Shown one piece after another: positions 32,477 to 41,382 of a DNA stretch of 64,000 nt. Each line of letters opens with the position of its first letter. Position 1 is the stretch's first letter. Source of the DNA: an uncultured Prevotellaceae bacterium (GTDB taxonomy: Bacteria > Bacteroidota > Bacteroidia > Bacteroidales > Muribaculaceae); the NCBI GenBank assembly GCA_900318205.1, contig ONJS01000018.1, forward strand, positions 1 through 64,000, given 5' to 3'. The translations under genes and the position numbers were made by a program. The notes below the pieces were generated by a model. That model worked only from the letters and a program-made list of their open reading frames with translations. It was not told the DNA's origin and ran no database searches.

Positions 32477-33101
32477 TTCGTACGTCTTTGATGTCAATAA
32501 CATTCGATTTGCTCACTTTACCTGTCTTGTACGACCTCATGCGCTGCATACCCAGACGCTCACGAAGCCAATTACTATCGACCTCGCTTGCAGACTGGAT
32601 GATGAACAGCTCATGCTTTTCGTCGTACTTGGGGATTAAAGGATAGAGGGCGGTGTCGTCAGTGATGGCGTCAAACCGCTCCTTGAACTCGTCCGTCTCC
32701 TTTTCAGGTGCGAACTCGATCCCCCAGTCCTGCAACTCGCTCTTGTCCCACTCGTTGGTCAGGATGTCCATGTCAGTCTCACCGAAACTCACATTGTCCT
32801 TTGTGGCATACTCACGCAGTTTCTTGGGCTTTGTCTTAGCGTCAAGCACCTTGCACGGCAACTCGGTATATCCGAGCTCCCTGCAGGCACGCAGGCGTAG
32901 ATTGCCGCAAACTACGATGTACCTGCCATTGTCGTAAGGAAAAACGATGAGTTCCCGGAGTTCGAGCATCTCTGGACTTTCCTCAATGCTCTTTTTCATC
33001 GCCTCATAGCGGTAGTCTCGGAAAAATCTCGGGTTCTTTGGCAGACCCTTCAGCTGGCCCTTGTTGTAGTCCAGCAGTGCAATATGGATTGTTTGTGTCA
33101 T
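32436..33101 (-). CDS. ParB/Srx-fold protein paired with glycosyltransferase, 221 aa
   Basis: N-terminal ParB-like domain with KGQLKGLPKNPR (residues 14-25), MLELRELIVFPYDNGRYIVVCGNLRLRACRELG, and TKDNVSFGETD. It lacks a helix-turn-helix, so it is not a partition ParB. It is a paralogue of the N-terminal half of the ParB-phosphoribosyltransferase fusion at 22238-23182. ParB/Srx domains bind CTP/ATP and some act as kinases or nucleases; several are linked to phage base modification. Overlaps the glycosyltransferase gene. Confidence 0.75.
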   Translation of the reverse strand: MTQTIHIALLDYNKGQLKGLPKNPRFFRDYRYEAMKKSIEESPEMLELRELIVFPYDNGRYIVVCGNLRLRACRELGYTELPCKVLDAKTKPKKLREYATKDNVSFGETDMDILTNEWDKSELQDWGIEFAPEKETDEFKERFDAITDDTALYPLIPKYDEKHELFIIQSASEVDSNWLRERLGMQRMRSYKTGKVSKSNVIDIKDVRNALEDSDPQPQAS

Positions 33102-33151
33102 TTGTTGTCATCATCACTTTAATCATCATCACTCAACAACCGACACGGCCA

Positions 33152-33445
33152 CTACTGCTCCACAATCTGCCTGACGAGTCCCTCAATGTCGGAGCACCCG
33201 ATATGTTGCAGATACTCCATCATCGAGACTATCACCTCGCCGGCAGCCTCCTCTCGCAGGGTGTAGCCCTCGAAACGTGACGGCGCCTCGGGTTGTGCCT
33301 TGCTGTCCATCTGCGCCTGATGCAGCTTGCACCAGGCACGGGTTTCCTTCAAGACAATAACCATCGGCGAACTCTCTTCGCGGTACTCACCACGTGCAAT
33401 GGAAAGTCCGTGCGACTTCATCGCATAGATGTTTAACTTGATCAT
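33152..33445 (-). CDS. Hypothetical protein, 97 aa
   Basis: Soluble, mixed alpha/beta protein, MIKLNIYAMKSHGLSIARGEY at the start. No recognised domain. Lies between the helicase-methyltransferase and the ParB-Srx gene; the 90-bp gap upstream holds a GCTCC/GGAGC hairpin without T-run. Confidence 0.6.
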   Translation of the reverse strand: MIKLNIYAMKSHGLSIARGEYREESSPMVIVLKETRAWCKLHQAQMDSKAQPEAPSRFEGYTLREEAAGEVIVSMMEYLQHIGCSDIEGLVRQIVEQ

Positions 33446-33536
33446 CGTCGTGACTATGTTTTATTGGTTGTCTGTTAACTTCACTCTCTATGGCTCCTGA
33501 TGGAGCGCGGTGGGCGGTCTGATATGTTCCATAAGT

Positions 33537-35735
33537 TCAAAAGTCAAATAGTGTAGGTTGTTTGGCCACCAACTCGGCCTTCTTGATATTCTTCACTGCG
33601 ACATCGAAATAGCTGTCTTTGAGTTCACAGCCGATGCCGCGGCGGTCCGCCTTGACGGCCTCATAGATTTCGCTGCCGATACCGAGGAACGGCGTAAACA
33701 CCACCTCGCCCGGGTTGCTCCATAAATGCACAAGCCGCTCGATGACGCCGAGCTGCAACGGGCAAATGTGTTTCTCGTCGCCCATCGCGGTACCCTCATT
33801 GGAATTAAGCACGTCAGTGCGCTTGATGTCCATCCACACGGGACTTGCCCAGCGCTGCCACGTCTCCAAGGGGAAATTCTGCTTGTCAAGGGCGGTGATC
33901 GGCTCCCAGTCCTTTTCATCACCCTCCCACTTCTTGAAGATGGTGATGTACTCGGCCATGCCGATGCCCGTCTTGCTGCTGTCACTCGTGACTTGCTTGT
34001 ACAGCAGGCGCTGCGTCTTGGTGCGTTGCATCTCCAGTACCGGGTCGGTCCAAATGGTAACTTTGGAGTGCAGTTTGAAATCCGCTTCAAGTACGTGGCG
34101 GGTGTGGTCGCCAGTGAAATCGTACATGCCGGTATAGCCTGACGAGTTCTTGTAAACCCCCAAGTCCTTGGTGTGACAGCACATCAGCCTGCCTGGCTTG
34201 AGGATGCGGTAAAGCTCTCTGAGCAGGAAGGCGTATTGCTTGAAGAAATCCTCGTGGGTTTCGTTGTTGCCCATGTCGTGGATATAGTTGGAGTATGTGA
34301 ACAACGAACTGAAGGGGGGGGAATAAATAATCAAGTCCACGCTGTTATCGGGAATACGCTTGATTTCGATGGTGGTATCACCTTTCATCAGGAAAACCTT
34401 ATCGTCGCGGTACTCCCTGTAGTCGTAGTCATTCAGCAGGCCGTACTTGCGCTCGTTGATATTGGCATTGATTTCCTGCTGCATTTCCTCAAACGCCTTC
34501 TGCTTTTTCAGAATAATATCTCTTGTGTTGCTCATTGTGTCAGTGATTACTAAGTGGATGTTCACGTCGCCCTTGCGGCCGAAACGGTAGGAGCGGCGCA
34601 CTTGCTGGTAGAAATCCTCAAACGAGAAATCAGGTGCGGCGAAGATCTGCGTGCCGCATGACTGGAAATTCATGCCATAGCCGCAAATCTTGGCCTTACT
34701 GATGAGGATGCGGATTTTGCCGTCGGCAAAGTCAAGCAGGGCGCGCTCCTTGTGATCGTCGCTGTCACTGCCTTTGACCTCCACGGCCTCGGGCAACAGC
34801 TTACGCAATTCCTCGCCTTCTTTGTTCTGCTTCACCCAGATGAGCACCTGGCCGTCAGTGTCCTCAGCGAGTTTGGCGACGACACGCAGACGCTCGTCCA
34901 TCGTGTTGCGTAACTCGGCATTGAAGTTGGTGGCGTTGACGATGCCAGTGGCGAATAGCTGCCCCTGCTGGGGTGCCACTTCAACGACATGCTCGTAATA
35001 GTTGAGTTTGGGCAACTTGAACAGCTTGCCAGTCTTGACAAATCCGATATCTGCTGGGTTCTCGAACATGATAGCCCATGAGGCGATCCAGCCGTAGAAA
35101 TCCGCTTTGGCATGACCTTTCAGGCGGTAGTTGTTCATACCCTCGTCACGGACAAACCACTTAGAGCGCATGTCCTGAGCGTCTAAGACATCCAGGAACT
35201 CGCTATGGTTGCCTATCTCATTGAGGTCGTTGGGTGATGGTGTGGCGCTGCAGCATAGCTTGTAGGGGGTACGCTTAAATCGCTCAGTCAACAACCGCCT
35301 GTAATGGCCAGTGAAATTCTTGAGGATGGAACTCTCATCAAGGACAATGCCGACGAATTTGCCAATGTCGATATTTTCTATCTGCTCGTAGTTGGTGATG
35401 GCTATCTGGGTGTCATCGTCCATGTCCCGATACAGTTTGACGGTGTAACCGAAGCGCTCACCCTCCGCAATGGTCTGACGGCTCACCGAAAGTGGTGCAA
35501 GGATAAGGACGGGACGGTTTTCGTGATCTGCAACTTTCAACGCCCATTCAAGCTGCATGAGTGTCTTGCCGTTGCCGCAACCGGCAAAGATTGCGCCCTT
35601 GCCGTTTTTCAGCATCTTGCGCACGCAAAAGCGCTGGAAGTCGAACAGCTTAGGATTGAGGTCGCTTTCCTCAACATCGAAACCGCTCTTTTTGACGGTA
35701 ACTTTCTTTGTCTCAAGGAACTCAAAGTAGTCCAT
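33537..35735 (-). CDS. SF2 helicase fused to an N4/N6 DNA methyltransferase, 732 aa
   Basis: Start at ATG 35735 (MDYFEFLETKK). Helicase half (about 1-430): motif I FAGCGNGKTLMQL, motif II GIVLDESSILKN, motif III CSATPSPND, motif VI QQVRRSYRFGRKG. Methyltransferase half: catalytic motif IV IIYSPPFSSLFTYS (about 480) and SAM-binding motif I FTPFLGIGSEIYEAV with GIGCELKDSYFD (about 690), the order of a beta-class enzyme. The C terminus QPTLFDF is a clamp-binding motif. Such a fusion could translocate and methylate phage DNA at replication. It sits downstream of ParB behind a terminator. Confidence 0.88.
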   Translation of the reverse strand: MDYFEFLETKKVTVKKSGFDVEESDLNPKLFDFQRFCVRKMLKNGKGAIFAGCGNGKTLMQLEWALKVADHENRPVLILAPLSVSRQTIAEGERFGYTVKLYRDMDDDTQIAITNYEQIENIDIGKFVGIVLDESSILKNFTGHYRRLLTERFKRTPYKLCCSATPSPNDLNEIGNHSEFLDVLDAQDMRSKWFVRDEGMNNYRLKGHAKADFYGWIASWAIMFENPADIGFVKTGKLFKLPKLNYYEHVVEVAPQQGQLFATGIVNATNFNAELRNTMDERLRVVAKLAEDTDGQVLIWVKQNKEGEELRKLLPEAVEVKGSDSDDHKERALLDFADGKIRILISKAKICGYGMNFQSCGTQIFAAPDFSFEDFYQQVRRSYRFGRKGDVNIHLVITDTMSNTRDIILKKQKAFEEMQQEINANINERKYGLLNDYDYREYRDDKVFLMKGDTTIEIKRIPDNSVDLIIYSPPFSSLFTYSNYIHDMGNNETHEDFFKQYAFLLRELYRILKPGRLMCCHTKDLGVYKNSSGYTGMYDFTGDHTRHVLEADFKLHSKVTIWTDPVLEMQRTKTQRLLYKQVTSDSSKTGIGMAEYITIFKKWEGDEKDWEPITALDKQNFPLETWQRWASPVWMDIKRTDVLNSNEGTAMGDEKHICPLQLGVIERLVHLWSNPGEVVFTPFLGIGSEIYEAVKADRRGIGCELKDSYFDVAVKNIKKAELVAKQPTLFDF

Positions 35736-35745
35736 AGTGATGATA

Positions 35746-35783
35746 CATAAAAGAGCGAGTGCCGACTGGGTGCCGGTACTCGC
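35746..35783 (-). terminator. Hairpin terminator after parB
   Basis: GCGAGTACCG pairs with CGGCACTCGC (one mismatch) on the minus strand, followed by TCTTTTATG. Separates parB from the helicase-methyltransferase gene. Confidence 0.6.
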
Positions 35784-35805
35784 ATGGTGATGATGTAATG
35801 GTCTG

Positions 35806-37455
35806 TTACTTCTTCTTTCCCTCGACAGTGTAGCCCATAGCATCGAGCTTATCGGCTATCTTCTTGGTCTTTTTCTCGTGGTTGGTATTGAATTCATCAA
35901 CTACCTTGGCCAGTCCTTCAGGGTTCCAACGCTCGGCAACATACTCCTTCACCTTCGATGCGTAAATGGTGTAGCCGCTATCAGTAGAACTCAACTCATG
36001 ACGCAACCACTCGCGCATGATTTTGGGATGGTCCTCGGTGTGACTGGAAACGTATTCAAAATAAGCGTCCATTGGAAGCCTTGAACCAGTACCCATGAGT
36101 AGGCTGCGGAATTCATAGCAGCAATCCCTCAGCATGTAGGCGATGATGGAAACCATCTCGAAATATTGCAACTCGGCAGAGCTAAGGGTTGTCGCGGAGT
36201 ATGTGAAAAGGACGGAAAGGGCAGTCTCTTTCTCTTGCTTGCACTTGTCACTGGCTTTCTTGTACTTCTCGGCCAGCTGGGTGGCGGTGACGCCCTCCTG
36301 GATTGTCGCATTGTCAACACCCTCGGCGTCTTTCCGTATCTCATAGCAACGCTCTTCGATGTCAACGCCGGAATAGTAGGAGACGATAGTCAGGCAGCGG
36401 CAAACTTCGTGGTTCTCGATTTTCTGCTGCAACCGCTCATCGTCATTGTTATAGCGGCTGTAACCAGCAAAGAGATTGCCGCGCTCAAATACCTCATAGC
36501 CTTTGGCCTTGAGTTGCTCAACAAACCGATTGGCGCCCTCTTTATCATAGCAGTACGAAAAGTCGCTCACTATGGCGATCTTTCCATATTCGAGCGGCTC
36601 GCCGACTTTGATGATGTTGTCTGCATGGGCATCGACAACACTCATCATGTAGGACATCTTTTTCTCAAGGAATTTGACTTTACTGATGCAGCGTGCAGTA
36701 TCGTCATCGGCTTTCATCTCGTAGAAGATGCAGCCGGTATTCGCGGTGTTAAGGGGGCAATCGGCGCATTTGATGCCGCATGAGCCCTCAAAGTCATCCT
36801 GGCCGTTCTTGGACCATGCCGACTGCCTGATGTACTGGAAAATCTCATTGAGGTAGCGCGCCGCCATCTCCTTTCCAATGTAGGAATAGTTCTGGTGGCG
36901 TTCCAGGAATTTGCGCTGCGCGTCCTCATCGAGTTTGCAGACAATCATCGCGGCGCTGATGGCCATCTTTTCGTCCTTGACCATCATCAGCAGCTCGGGG
37001 ATGAGGCTGTTGAGTTTGATGCGGTCACTCACAAAGCGTTGCGACTTTCCGAAACGTGCCGCAATCTCCTCGGTGGTGTCGCCTCGCTCTCTGAGTTTGC
37101 CGAATGCGAATGCCTCTTCCACCGGATCTACATCTTTACGCTGTAGATTCTCGGTAATCATGGCATCATACGCCTCGGCATCACTCATAACTCGCACGAG
37201 GCACGGCACTTTGTAACCCTCATCGGCAATCATGCACATGGCGCGGTAGCGACGCTCACCGCATACAATCTCGTAGTGACTGGCGGCAAACGGGTCAGTG
37301 TCCGATGAGTTGATGGGTCTTACTGTGATTGGCTGCAACAGTCCCTGCTCCTTGATGCTCTGCGCAAGCTCTTGCAGGTCTTCCTGCTCGAAGGTCTTGC
37401 GTGGGTTCATCGGTGACGGTTGGATGTGCCCAATCGGAATTGCTTGTACTTCCAT
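35806..37455 (-). CDS. ParB/RepB/Spo0J family protein, 549 aa
   Basis: Start at ATG 37455; the apparent extension upstream is the translated leader element. N-terminal ParB CTPase domain with PSPMNPRKTFEQEDLQELAQSI and GERRYRAM, then a KorB/Spo0J-type helix-turn-helix (TTEEIAARFGKSQRFVSDRIKL, about 136-157). The long C-terminal half (after 240) is unusual and has a cysteine cluster (CGIKCADCPLNTANTGC) that may bind zinc or an Fe-S cluster. No ParA is present, so a role as DNA-binding regulator or plasmid-like maintenance factor is more likely than standard partition. Confidence 0.85.
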   Translation of the reverse strand: MEVQAIPIGHIQPSPMNPRKTFEQEDLQELAQSIKEQGLLQPITVRPINSSDTDPFAASHYEIVCGERRYRAMCMIADEGYKVPCLVRVMSDAEAYDAMITENLQRKDVDPVEEAFAFGKLRERGDTTEEIAARFGKSQRFVSDRIKLNSLIPELLMMVKDEKMAISAAMIVCKLDEDAQRKFLERHQNYSYIGKEMAARYLNEIFQYIRQSAWSKNGQDDFEGSCGIKCADCPLNTANTGCIFYEMKADDDTARCISKVKFLEKKMSYMMSVVDAHADNIIKVGEPLEYGKIAIVSDFSYCYDKEGANRFVEQLKAKGYEVFERGNLFAGYSRYNNDDERLQQKIENHEVCRCLTIVSYYSGVDIEERCYEIRKDAEGVDNATIQEGVTATQLAEKYKKASDKCKQEKETALSVLFTYSATTLSSAELQYFEMVSIIAYMLRDCCYEFRSLLMGTGSRLPMDAYFEYVSSHTEDHPKIMREWLRHELSSTDSGYTIYASKVKEYVAERWNPEGLAKVVDEFNTNHEKKTKKIADKLDAMGYTVEGKKK

Positions 37456-37469
37456 TGTTCTTTTGGTTT

Positions 37470-37570
37470 TTAATTGGTTTGACTTATGTTGTAAATGTGT
37501 CTCATTTACATCAGTAAAGTTAGTGCATTTTGACGAGATTACCAAACGAAAACTTCGCCTTTTTTACACC
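37470..37570 (-). promoter_or_regulatory. Middle promoter D upstream of parB
   Basis: Minus strand: box GGTGTAAAAAAGGCG (37556-37570), 9 bp, TTTG (37543-37546), 20 bp, TAACTTTA (37515-37522), then a GTAAATGAGACACATTTAC inverted repeat, leader element AAGTCAAACCAATTA at 37470-37484, ATG 37455. The box overlaps the end of the 72-aa gene upstream. Confidence 0.7.
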
Positions 37571-37757
37571 ATTTTTTGTCACGGATTGACAGGAAACCGC
37601 GTGCCTCGCATTGCTTCAAAAGCTGCATCTGCTCCACGTCCACCTCGCAGGGGCTTTCGCCGTTGATGGTGGTGTAGTGAGGGATGTTGAACTTTTTGCG
37701 GATCTGCTCTATCGCCTCGGGGTCGCACTTCTTCCAGTAGATTACGCATTTAATCAT
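37539..37757 (-). CDS. Small hypothetical protein, 72 aa
   Basis: Start at ATG 37757, overlapping the upstream stop as ATGA. Begins MIKCVIYWKKCDPEAIEQIR; contains four cysteines. Unrecognised. Its 3' end overlaps the parB promoter. Confidence 0.6.
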   Translation of the reverse strand: MIKCVIYWKKCDPEAIEQIRKKFNIPHYTTINGESPCEVDVEQMQLLKQCEARGFLSIRDKKWCKKGEVFVW

Positions 37758-38479
37758 GTCAACGCCCTCCATAGAATGTTGATAAACCATAACACGCCCT
37801 CAATCTGGTCTTGTATGCGGTTCCGCATCTGCCATGCCTCGAATGCGGTGTGGCACTCTGGCAGGCCTGCACGTCGGCACCATTCCTCGGGGCTGATGGT
37901 GTCGCCTCGTGACTCACGCTCTTTCCATGCCTCGGCGCTCTCCAGTGCTGCTATCTTGGCATTTCTCTCATCCACGAACACGTCCAGAGCCTCGGTAATC
38001 CGCATCGGGTCAACGACGCCGTAGAAGTGGCCATACTTGCCGGTCTTGAAGCGGTAAAAGAAAAGCAGCAGTTCACTTGCTTTGAGGTGGCCGTACTCTT
38101 TGGCGATTACCTCGGCAAGAAACTCTGCTTGACGGTCGTTGAGCGTCCCTTTGCTGTTGCAGTACACGACGAGGTCAAAAATCTGCGGCATGAGCCACGT
38201 AGCCGGAAACCCATCGCCGTAGGTCTTGGCCATGAGTCCCAGTGTTGGAGCGGTGCCAAAAATCGCACGCTCCTCATTCTTCGCGGCTATCAGCTGCGTG
38301 TCCGGGTTGAACGTCTGCATGAACTGCTCATGGCTTCCGTATCTCTTCAGCACGAGCTTTGTCTTCTGCAATACGTCGGGCGATAGTTGCTGCGTAGTCA
38401 CGGGCAAGATTGTCTCGTTCCTGCTGTCGCTGGTCGCCGACTCCCTGGTTAGGAGGTCTCTTACTCTTTCTGGCTTCAT
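37754..38479 (-). CDS. Hypothetical replication-region protein, 241 aa
   Basis: Start taken as ATG 38479 (TTG at 38509 is also open). It overlaps the replication-initiator gene by 152 nt in another frame. Contains the helical core RQAEFLAEVIAKEYGHLKASELLLFFYRFKTGKYGHFYGVVDP, a pattern I have seen in proteins of Bacteroidales mobile elements (possibly DUF6633), but I cannot name a function. A helicase-loader role would fit the location. Confidence 0.6.
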   Translation of the reverse strand: MKPERVRDLLTRESATSDSRNETILPVTTQQLSPDVLQKTKLVLKRYGSHEQFMQTFNPDTQLIAAKNEERAIFGTAPTLGLMAKTYGDGFPATWLMPQIFDLVVYCNSKGTLNDRQAEFLAEVIAKEYGHLKASELLLFFYRFKTGKYGHFYGVVDPMRITEALDVFVDERNAKIAALESAEAWKERESRGDTISPEEWCRRAGLPECHTAFEAWQMRNRIQDQIEGVLWFINILWRALT

Positions 38480-39203
38480 TGATTTTGTCGAATATCCATT
38501 TGTTTGCAAAACTATCCCAATTACGGATTTTTACGCCGTGCGTGTTACGCCAGCCCAGTCCGTCGTAGTGATAAAAGAAAATCCTTGCCTCATCCTGCCA
38601 GTTCGGCAACTCGTTTGCCGATTGCCGAAATACCGCCTCAACCTCCTTGAGGGTGGGTGGAACGAAATCATCTTGACTTTTTGGCTTTCTCGGTTTTGGC
38701 GGAGGTGTGAAAAGAACGCCCTCAGGCGGTTCTTTTTTTCTTTTATCTTTCTTTTTTTCTTGTAATATATTATTTTCTTCTCTTTCTTTTAATTCTTGTT
38801 CGGGTGGAATTGGTGGTGTAACTACTGGTGTAGTCACTGGTGTAATAGGTGGTGTAGTCACTGGTGGAATATTTACACTACCTTCATCGCAATCGCCCTG
38901 ATAACGGGCGAAGTTGAGTATAACGGTTTTTACTCCGTAGGAATATTTAATGCGCTTGATTTCTCCTGTCTTTTCGAGCGTCTTCAGCGCATTGATGACA
39001 GTCTTACGGGATAGCCCGGTATTGTACTCCAGCGAGGAGATTGATATGGTCGTTTCGCCTCGTAGGATTTCAATGCCATGACGGTTTGTCGTCTTACTGT
39101 TGGCGGCAAACAACAGATCCTCAAACACCATCCTGACGGACGGGTTTTGGTAATGTTGCCAATCCCGCATCTTACGATGTAGTTTAATCCATCCGTCACT
39201 CAT
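38328..39203 (-). CDS. Replication initiation / replisome organiser protein, 291 aa
   Basis: N-terminal winged helix (MSDGWIKLHRKMRDWQHYQNPS, SSLEYNTGLSRKTVINALKTLEKTGEI) like phage O-type or DnaD-type initiators. A Pro/Thr linker (repeats of PPVTTPPITP) leads to a C-terminal DnaD-like segment FFYHYDGLGWRNTHGVKIRNW with DSFANKWIF. It would bind the phage origin and recruit the host helicase. The repetitive DNA at 38810-38870 (about 60 bp) codes the linker and may itself be origin-like. The last 150 nt overlap the downstream gene. Confidence 0.75.
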   Translation of the reverse strand: MSDGWIKLHRKMRDWQHYQNPSVRMVFEDLLFAANSKTTNRHGIEILRGETTISISSLEYNTGLSRKTVINALKTLEKTGEIKRIKYSYGVKTVILNFARYQGDCDEGSVNIPPVTTPPITPVTTPVVTPPIPPEQELKEREENNILQEKKKDKRKKEPPEGVLFTPPPKPRKPKSQDDFVPPTLKEVEAVFRQSANELPNWQDEARIFFYHYDGLGWRNTHGVKIRNWDSFANKWIFDKINEARKSKRPPNQGVGDQRQQERDNLARDYAATIARRIAEDKARAEEIRKP

Positions 39204-39649
39204 CGGTATTTAGCGTATCGTTCTGTGACTTGCTTGATGTACGGTTCGGGGTCGATGTGCAGATAGAGGCATAGGGCAGTGACAAACTCAAAGATGCCGT
39301 GACATACAACGTAAACGCTACCGTGAGCCTCCACGAGTTTCTGCCAGGCCTTTTGGTTGTCGCTCTGCGAGCCGGCACTGCTGCCCTTGCGCTTAGGGAC
39401 TTTCATCTCTATGCAGAGGCTTGCCTTGCCTCCATGAGGATGTAGCAATATGAGGTCTGATACACCGCTAACGGCACCCTCATACTTCATCATGGCGCCA
39501 GTACGGCCGTCTCGACGGCCACCGTTAGGAACAGCAAAGAGCAGGTCCGCAACATCAGGGAACGTCTGCCGAAACCAGCAGACGCAAGTGTGCTGTATCT
39601 TGCTCTCGCTATATGTGCGCTCTATCTGTAAAATCTCCTCTTGTGTCAT
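39200..39649 (-). CDS. VRR-NUC domain nuclease, 149 aa
   Basis: PD-(D/E)XK fold. Signature PNGGRRDGRTGAMMKYEGAVSGVSDLILLHP (about 41-71) with catalytic D in GVSDL and E-x-K in CIEMKVPKRKGS, then SDNQKAWQ. These nucleases cut branched DNA (Holliday-junction resolvase-like) and often follow SNF2 helicases in phages. ATGA overlap with both the helicase upstream and the initiator downstream. Confidence 0.87.
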   Translation of the reverse strand: MTQEEILQIERTYSESKIQHTCVCWFRQTFPDVADLLFAVPNGGRRDGRTGAMMKYEGAVSGVSDLILLHPHGGKASLCIEMKVPKRKGSSAGSQSDNQKAWQKLVEAHGSVYVVCHGIFEFVTALCLYLHIDPEPYIKQVTERYAKYR

Positions 39650-41382
39650 AGCCTGTCACTAAACAAGTTCATTGTGATGTTAACTATATCCTCGTCAATC
39701 TGCGTGGTGGTGCCTGTGACCTCGTTGGCAATGTCCTTCTTGGTCTGAATGACCTTGTACATATAGCGGTCGATTGTCTTGCTACCGAGGAAGTAATAAC
39801 AGTTGACGTTGTTCTTTTGCCCGTTGCGGTGTGCCCTATCCTCGGCCTGCTCGCAATCGCTGTACGTCCAGGGAAACTCGATGAACGCCACACGACTTGC
39901 GGCGGTAAGCGTCAAGCCTGTGCCGCCGCTCTTGTAGTTGAGGATTATGAGTTTCGTTTCAGGGTCGTTCTGGAACTTGTCAACGGCTCTCTGCTTCTCA
40001 CGCACGTTGTCGCTGCCGGTCACCGTCACGGCATCAGGGAAATGCTCTTTAAGCGCCTCCACGACTTCCTTGAGGTAGGCGAAAAGGATTAGCTTCTCTC
40101 CACCGTCAATGACATCGTGAACGAAATCCGCAACGGCATTTATTTTACCCCTTGCGGCTATCTGCTTGAGTATTCCCATCTGTACCATGATCTGCCCGCG
40201 CATGGCACGCTGCACCTTGTCGTCGTCCGCATTCTTGTAAGTACGCAGGTATTTGATGACGTCTTTCTCTGCAGCGTCATATTCTGAGCGGTTGGTGATA
40301 TCGCATTCAATATACTGGCGGCTCTTGTCTGGAAGCTGTGTAAGTACCGACTTTTTCTCTCTGCGAAAAAAACAGCAATTCCACAACCGCCAATTAAGCT
40401 CCTTCATATTGGATGACTGCTTTGGCCCGTCGCAGTACCGGGCGACAAATCTCTTGTAACCTCCGAAATCCTCCAGACGGTCAAGTATCTTGAGCTGCTG
40501 GATGAGGTCGGTGTTATTGTTGACTACTGGAGTGCCCGTCAACTCAAAAACCCACTTTTTGCCCCGGCAAATACCCTCGACGAATTTGCTCTGCTGTGTC
40601 TTTGACGATTTACATTTGTGACTTTCGTCGATGATTACCGACTTGAACAGCTTAATGCGATCATCAAAGATGATGTGCCGCAACGTCAACTTCGAGTGCT
40701 CTCTAATCTCAGTGACAAAGAACTTTTTCAGGCTCTCATAGTTGGTGATGAACACATCGCAAAGCGGCTCGCCGTCCGCCTTTTTCATCTCGATGAAACG
40801 GTGCCAGTTGTAACGGTTGGTGTCGTCGAGGATGATGGCGTTGCGCCCTGCAAACTTCTTGAACTCTCGTTGCCAGTTGATTTTCAGCGACGCGGGGCAA
40901 ATGATGAGTGTAGGTAATGTCTCTCCATATTTCGCCGCCTCCTTGTGGGCTTTGATGACTGCACAAATCGCCTGCAGTGTCTTTCCGAGGCCTGGCTGAT
41001 CGCCGAAGATGCAACGCTTGTGCTGCAAGGCATACTGCACCCCTTCAAGTTGGTACTGGTAAGGGTCGAGCAGCATGTAGTGGTCGCCATCAATGCCCGA
41101 CAGGGTCGGCAGCTCGTAGGTGATGTCCCTCGCATCATTGCGTCGCTTGATGTCGCTGCAATAGCGCATCTGGACTGACCATTGCGCCATCGCCTCGACA
41201 TACCAGCGGGCGTCGCGGTTTGGAGGGTACGAGTAGTGCACTTTCTGCACCACCCAGGCCCTGTCAGTCGCATCCCACTTGGGCTGACTGGGAATGCGCT
41301 TGACGACATCAATCATTCGTGGGTTATAATCAAACTGGAGTTTGAATGTGTTGGGGGTTTCCGTTATAAAGAACGGCCTCAT
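39646..41382 (-). CDS. SNF2-family helicase, 578 aa
   Basis: Motif I CIFGDQPGLGKTLQAI (about 127), motif II SVIIDESHKCKSS, motif III FELTGTPVVNN, motif V SGGTGLTLTAASRVAF, motif VI QAEDRAHRNGQKN. Resembles SMARCAL1-like annealing helicases carried by many phages with a VRR-NUC partner. The N terminus (ITETPNTFKLQFDYNPRMID) is a HARP-like domain. It would remodel forks or recombination intermediates. Confidence 0.9.
   Translation of the reverse strand: MRPFFITETPNTFKLQFDYNPRMIDVVKRIPSQPKWDATDRAWVVQKVHYSYPPNRDARWYVEAMAQWSVQMRYCSDIKRRNDARDITYELPTLSGIDGDHYMLLDPYQYQLEGVQYALQHKRCIFGDQPGLGKTLQAICAVIKAHKEAAKYGETLPTLIICPASLKINWQREFKKFAGRNAIILDDTNRYNWHRFIEMKKADGEPLCDVFITNYESLKKFFVTEIREHSKLTLRHIIFDDRIKLFKSVIIDESHKCKSSKTQQSKFVEGICRGKKWVFELTGTPVVNNNTDLIQQLKILDRLEDFGGYKRFVARYCDGPKQSSNMKELNWRLWNCCFFRREKKSVLTQLPDKSRQYIECDITNRSEYDAAEKDVIKYLRTYKNADDDKVQRAMRGQIMVQMGILKQIAARGKINAVADFVHDVIDGGEKLILFAYLKEVVEALKEHFPDAVTVTGSDNVREKQRAVDKFQNDPETKLIILNYKSGGTGLTLTAASRVAFIEFPWTYSDCEQAEDRAHRNGQKNNVNCYYFLGSKTIDRYMYKVIQTKKDIANEVTGTTTQIDEDIVNITMNLFSDRL

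Noticed and set aside
38810-38870. Short GGTGTAGTCACTGG-type repeats as a possible CRISPR or iteron array
   Set aside because: The repeats encode the Pro/Thr linker of the initiator in frame and are too short and irregular for CRISPR; an iteron role is possible but not shown.
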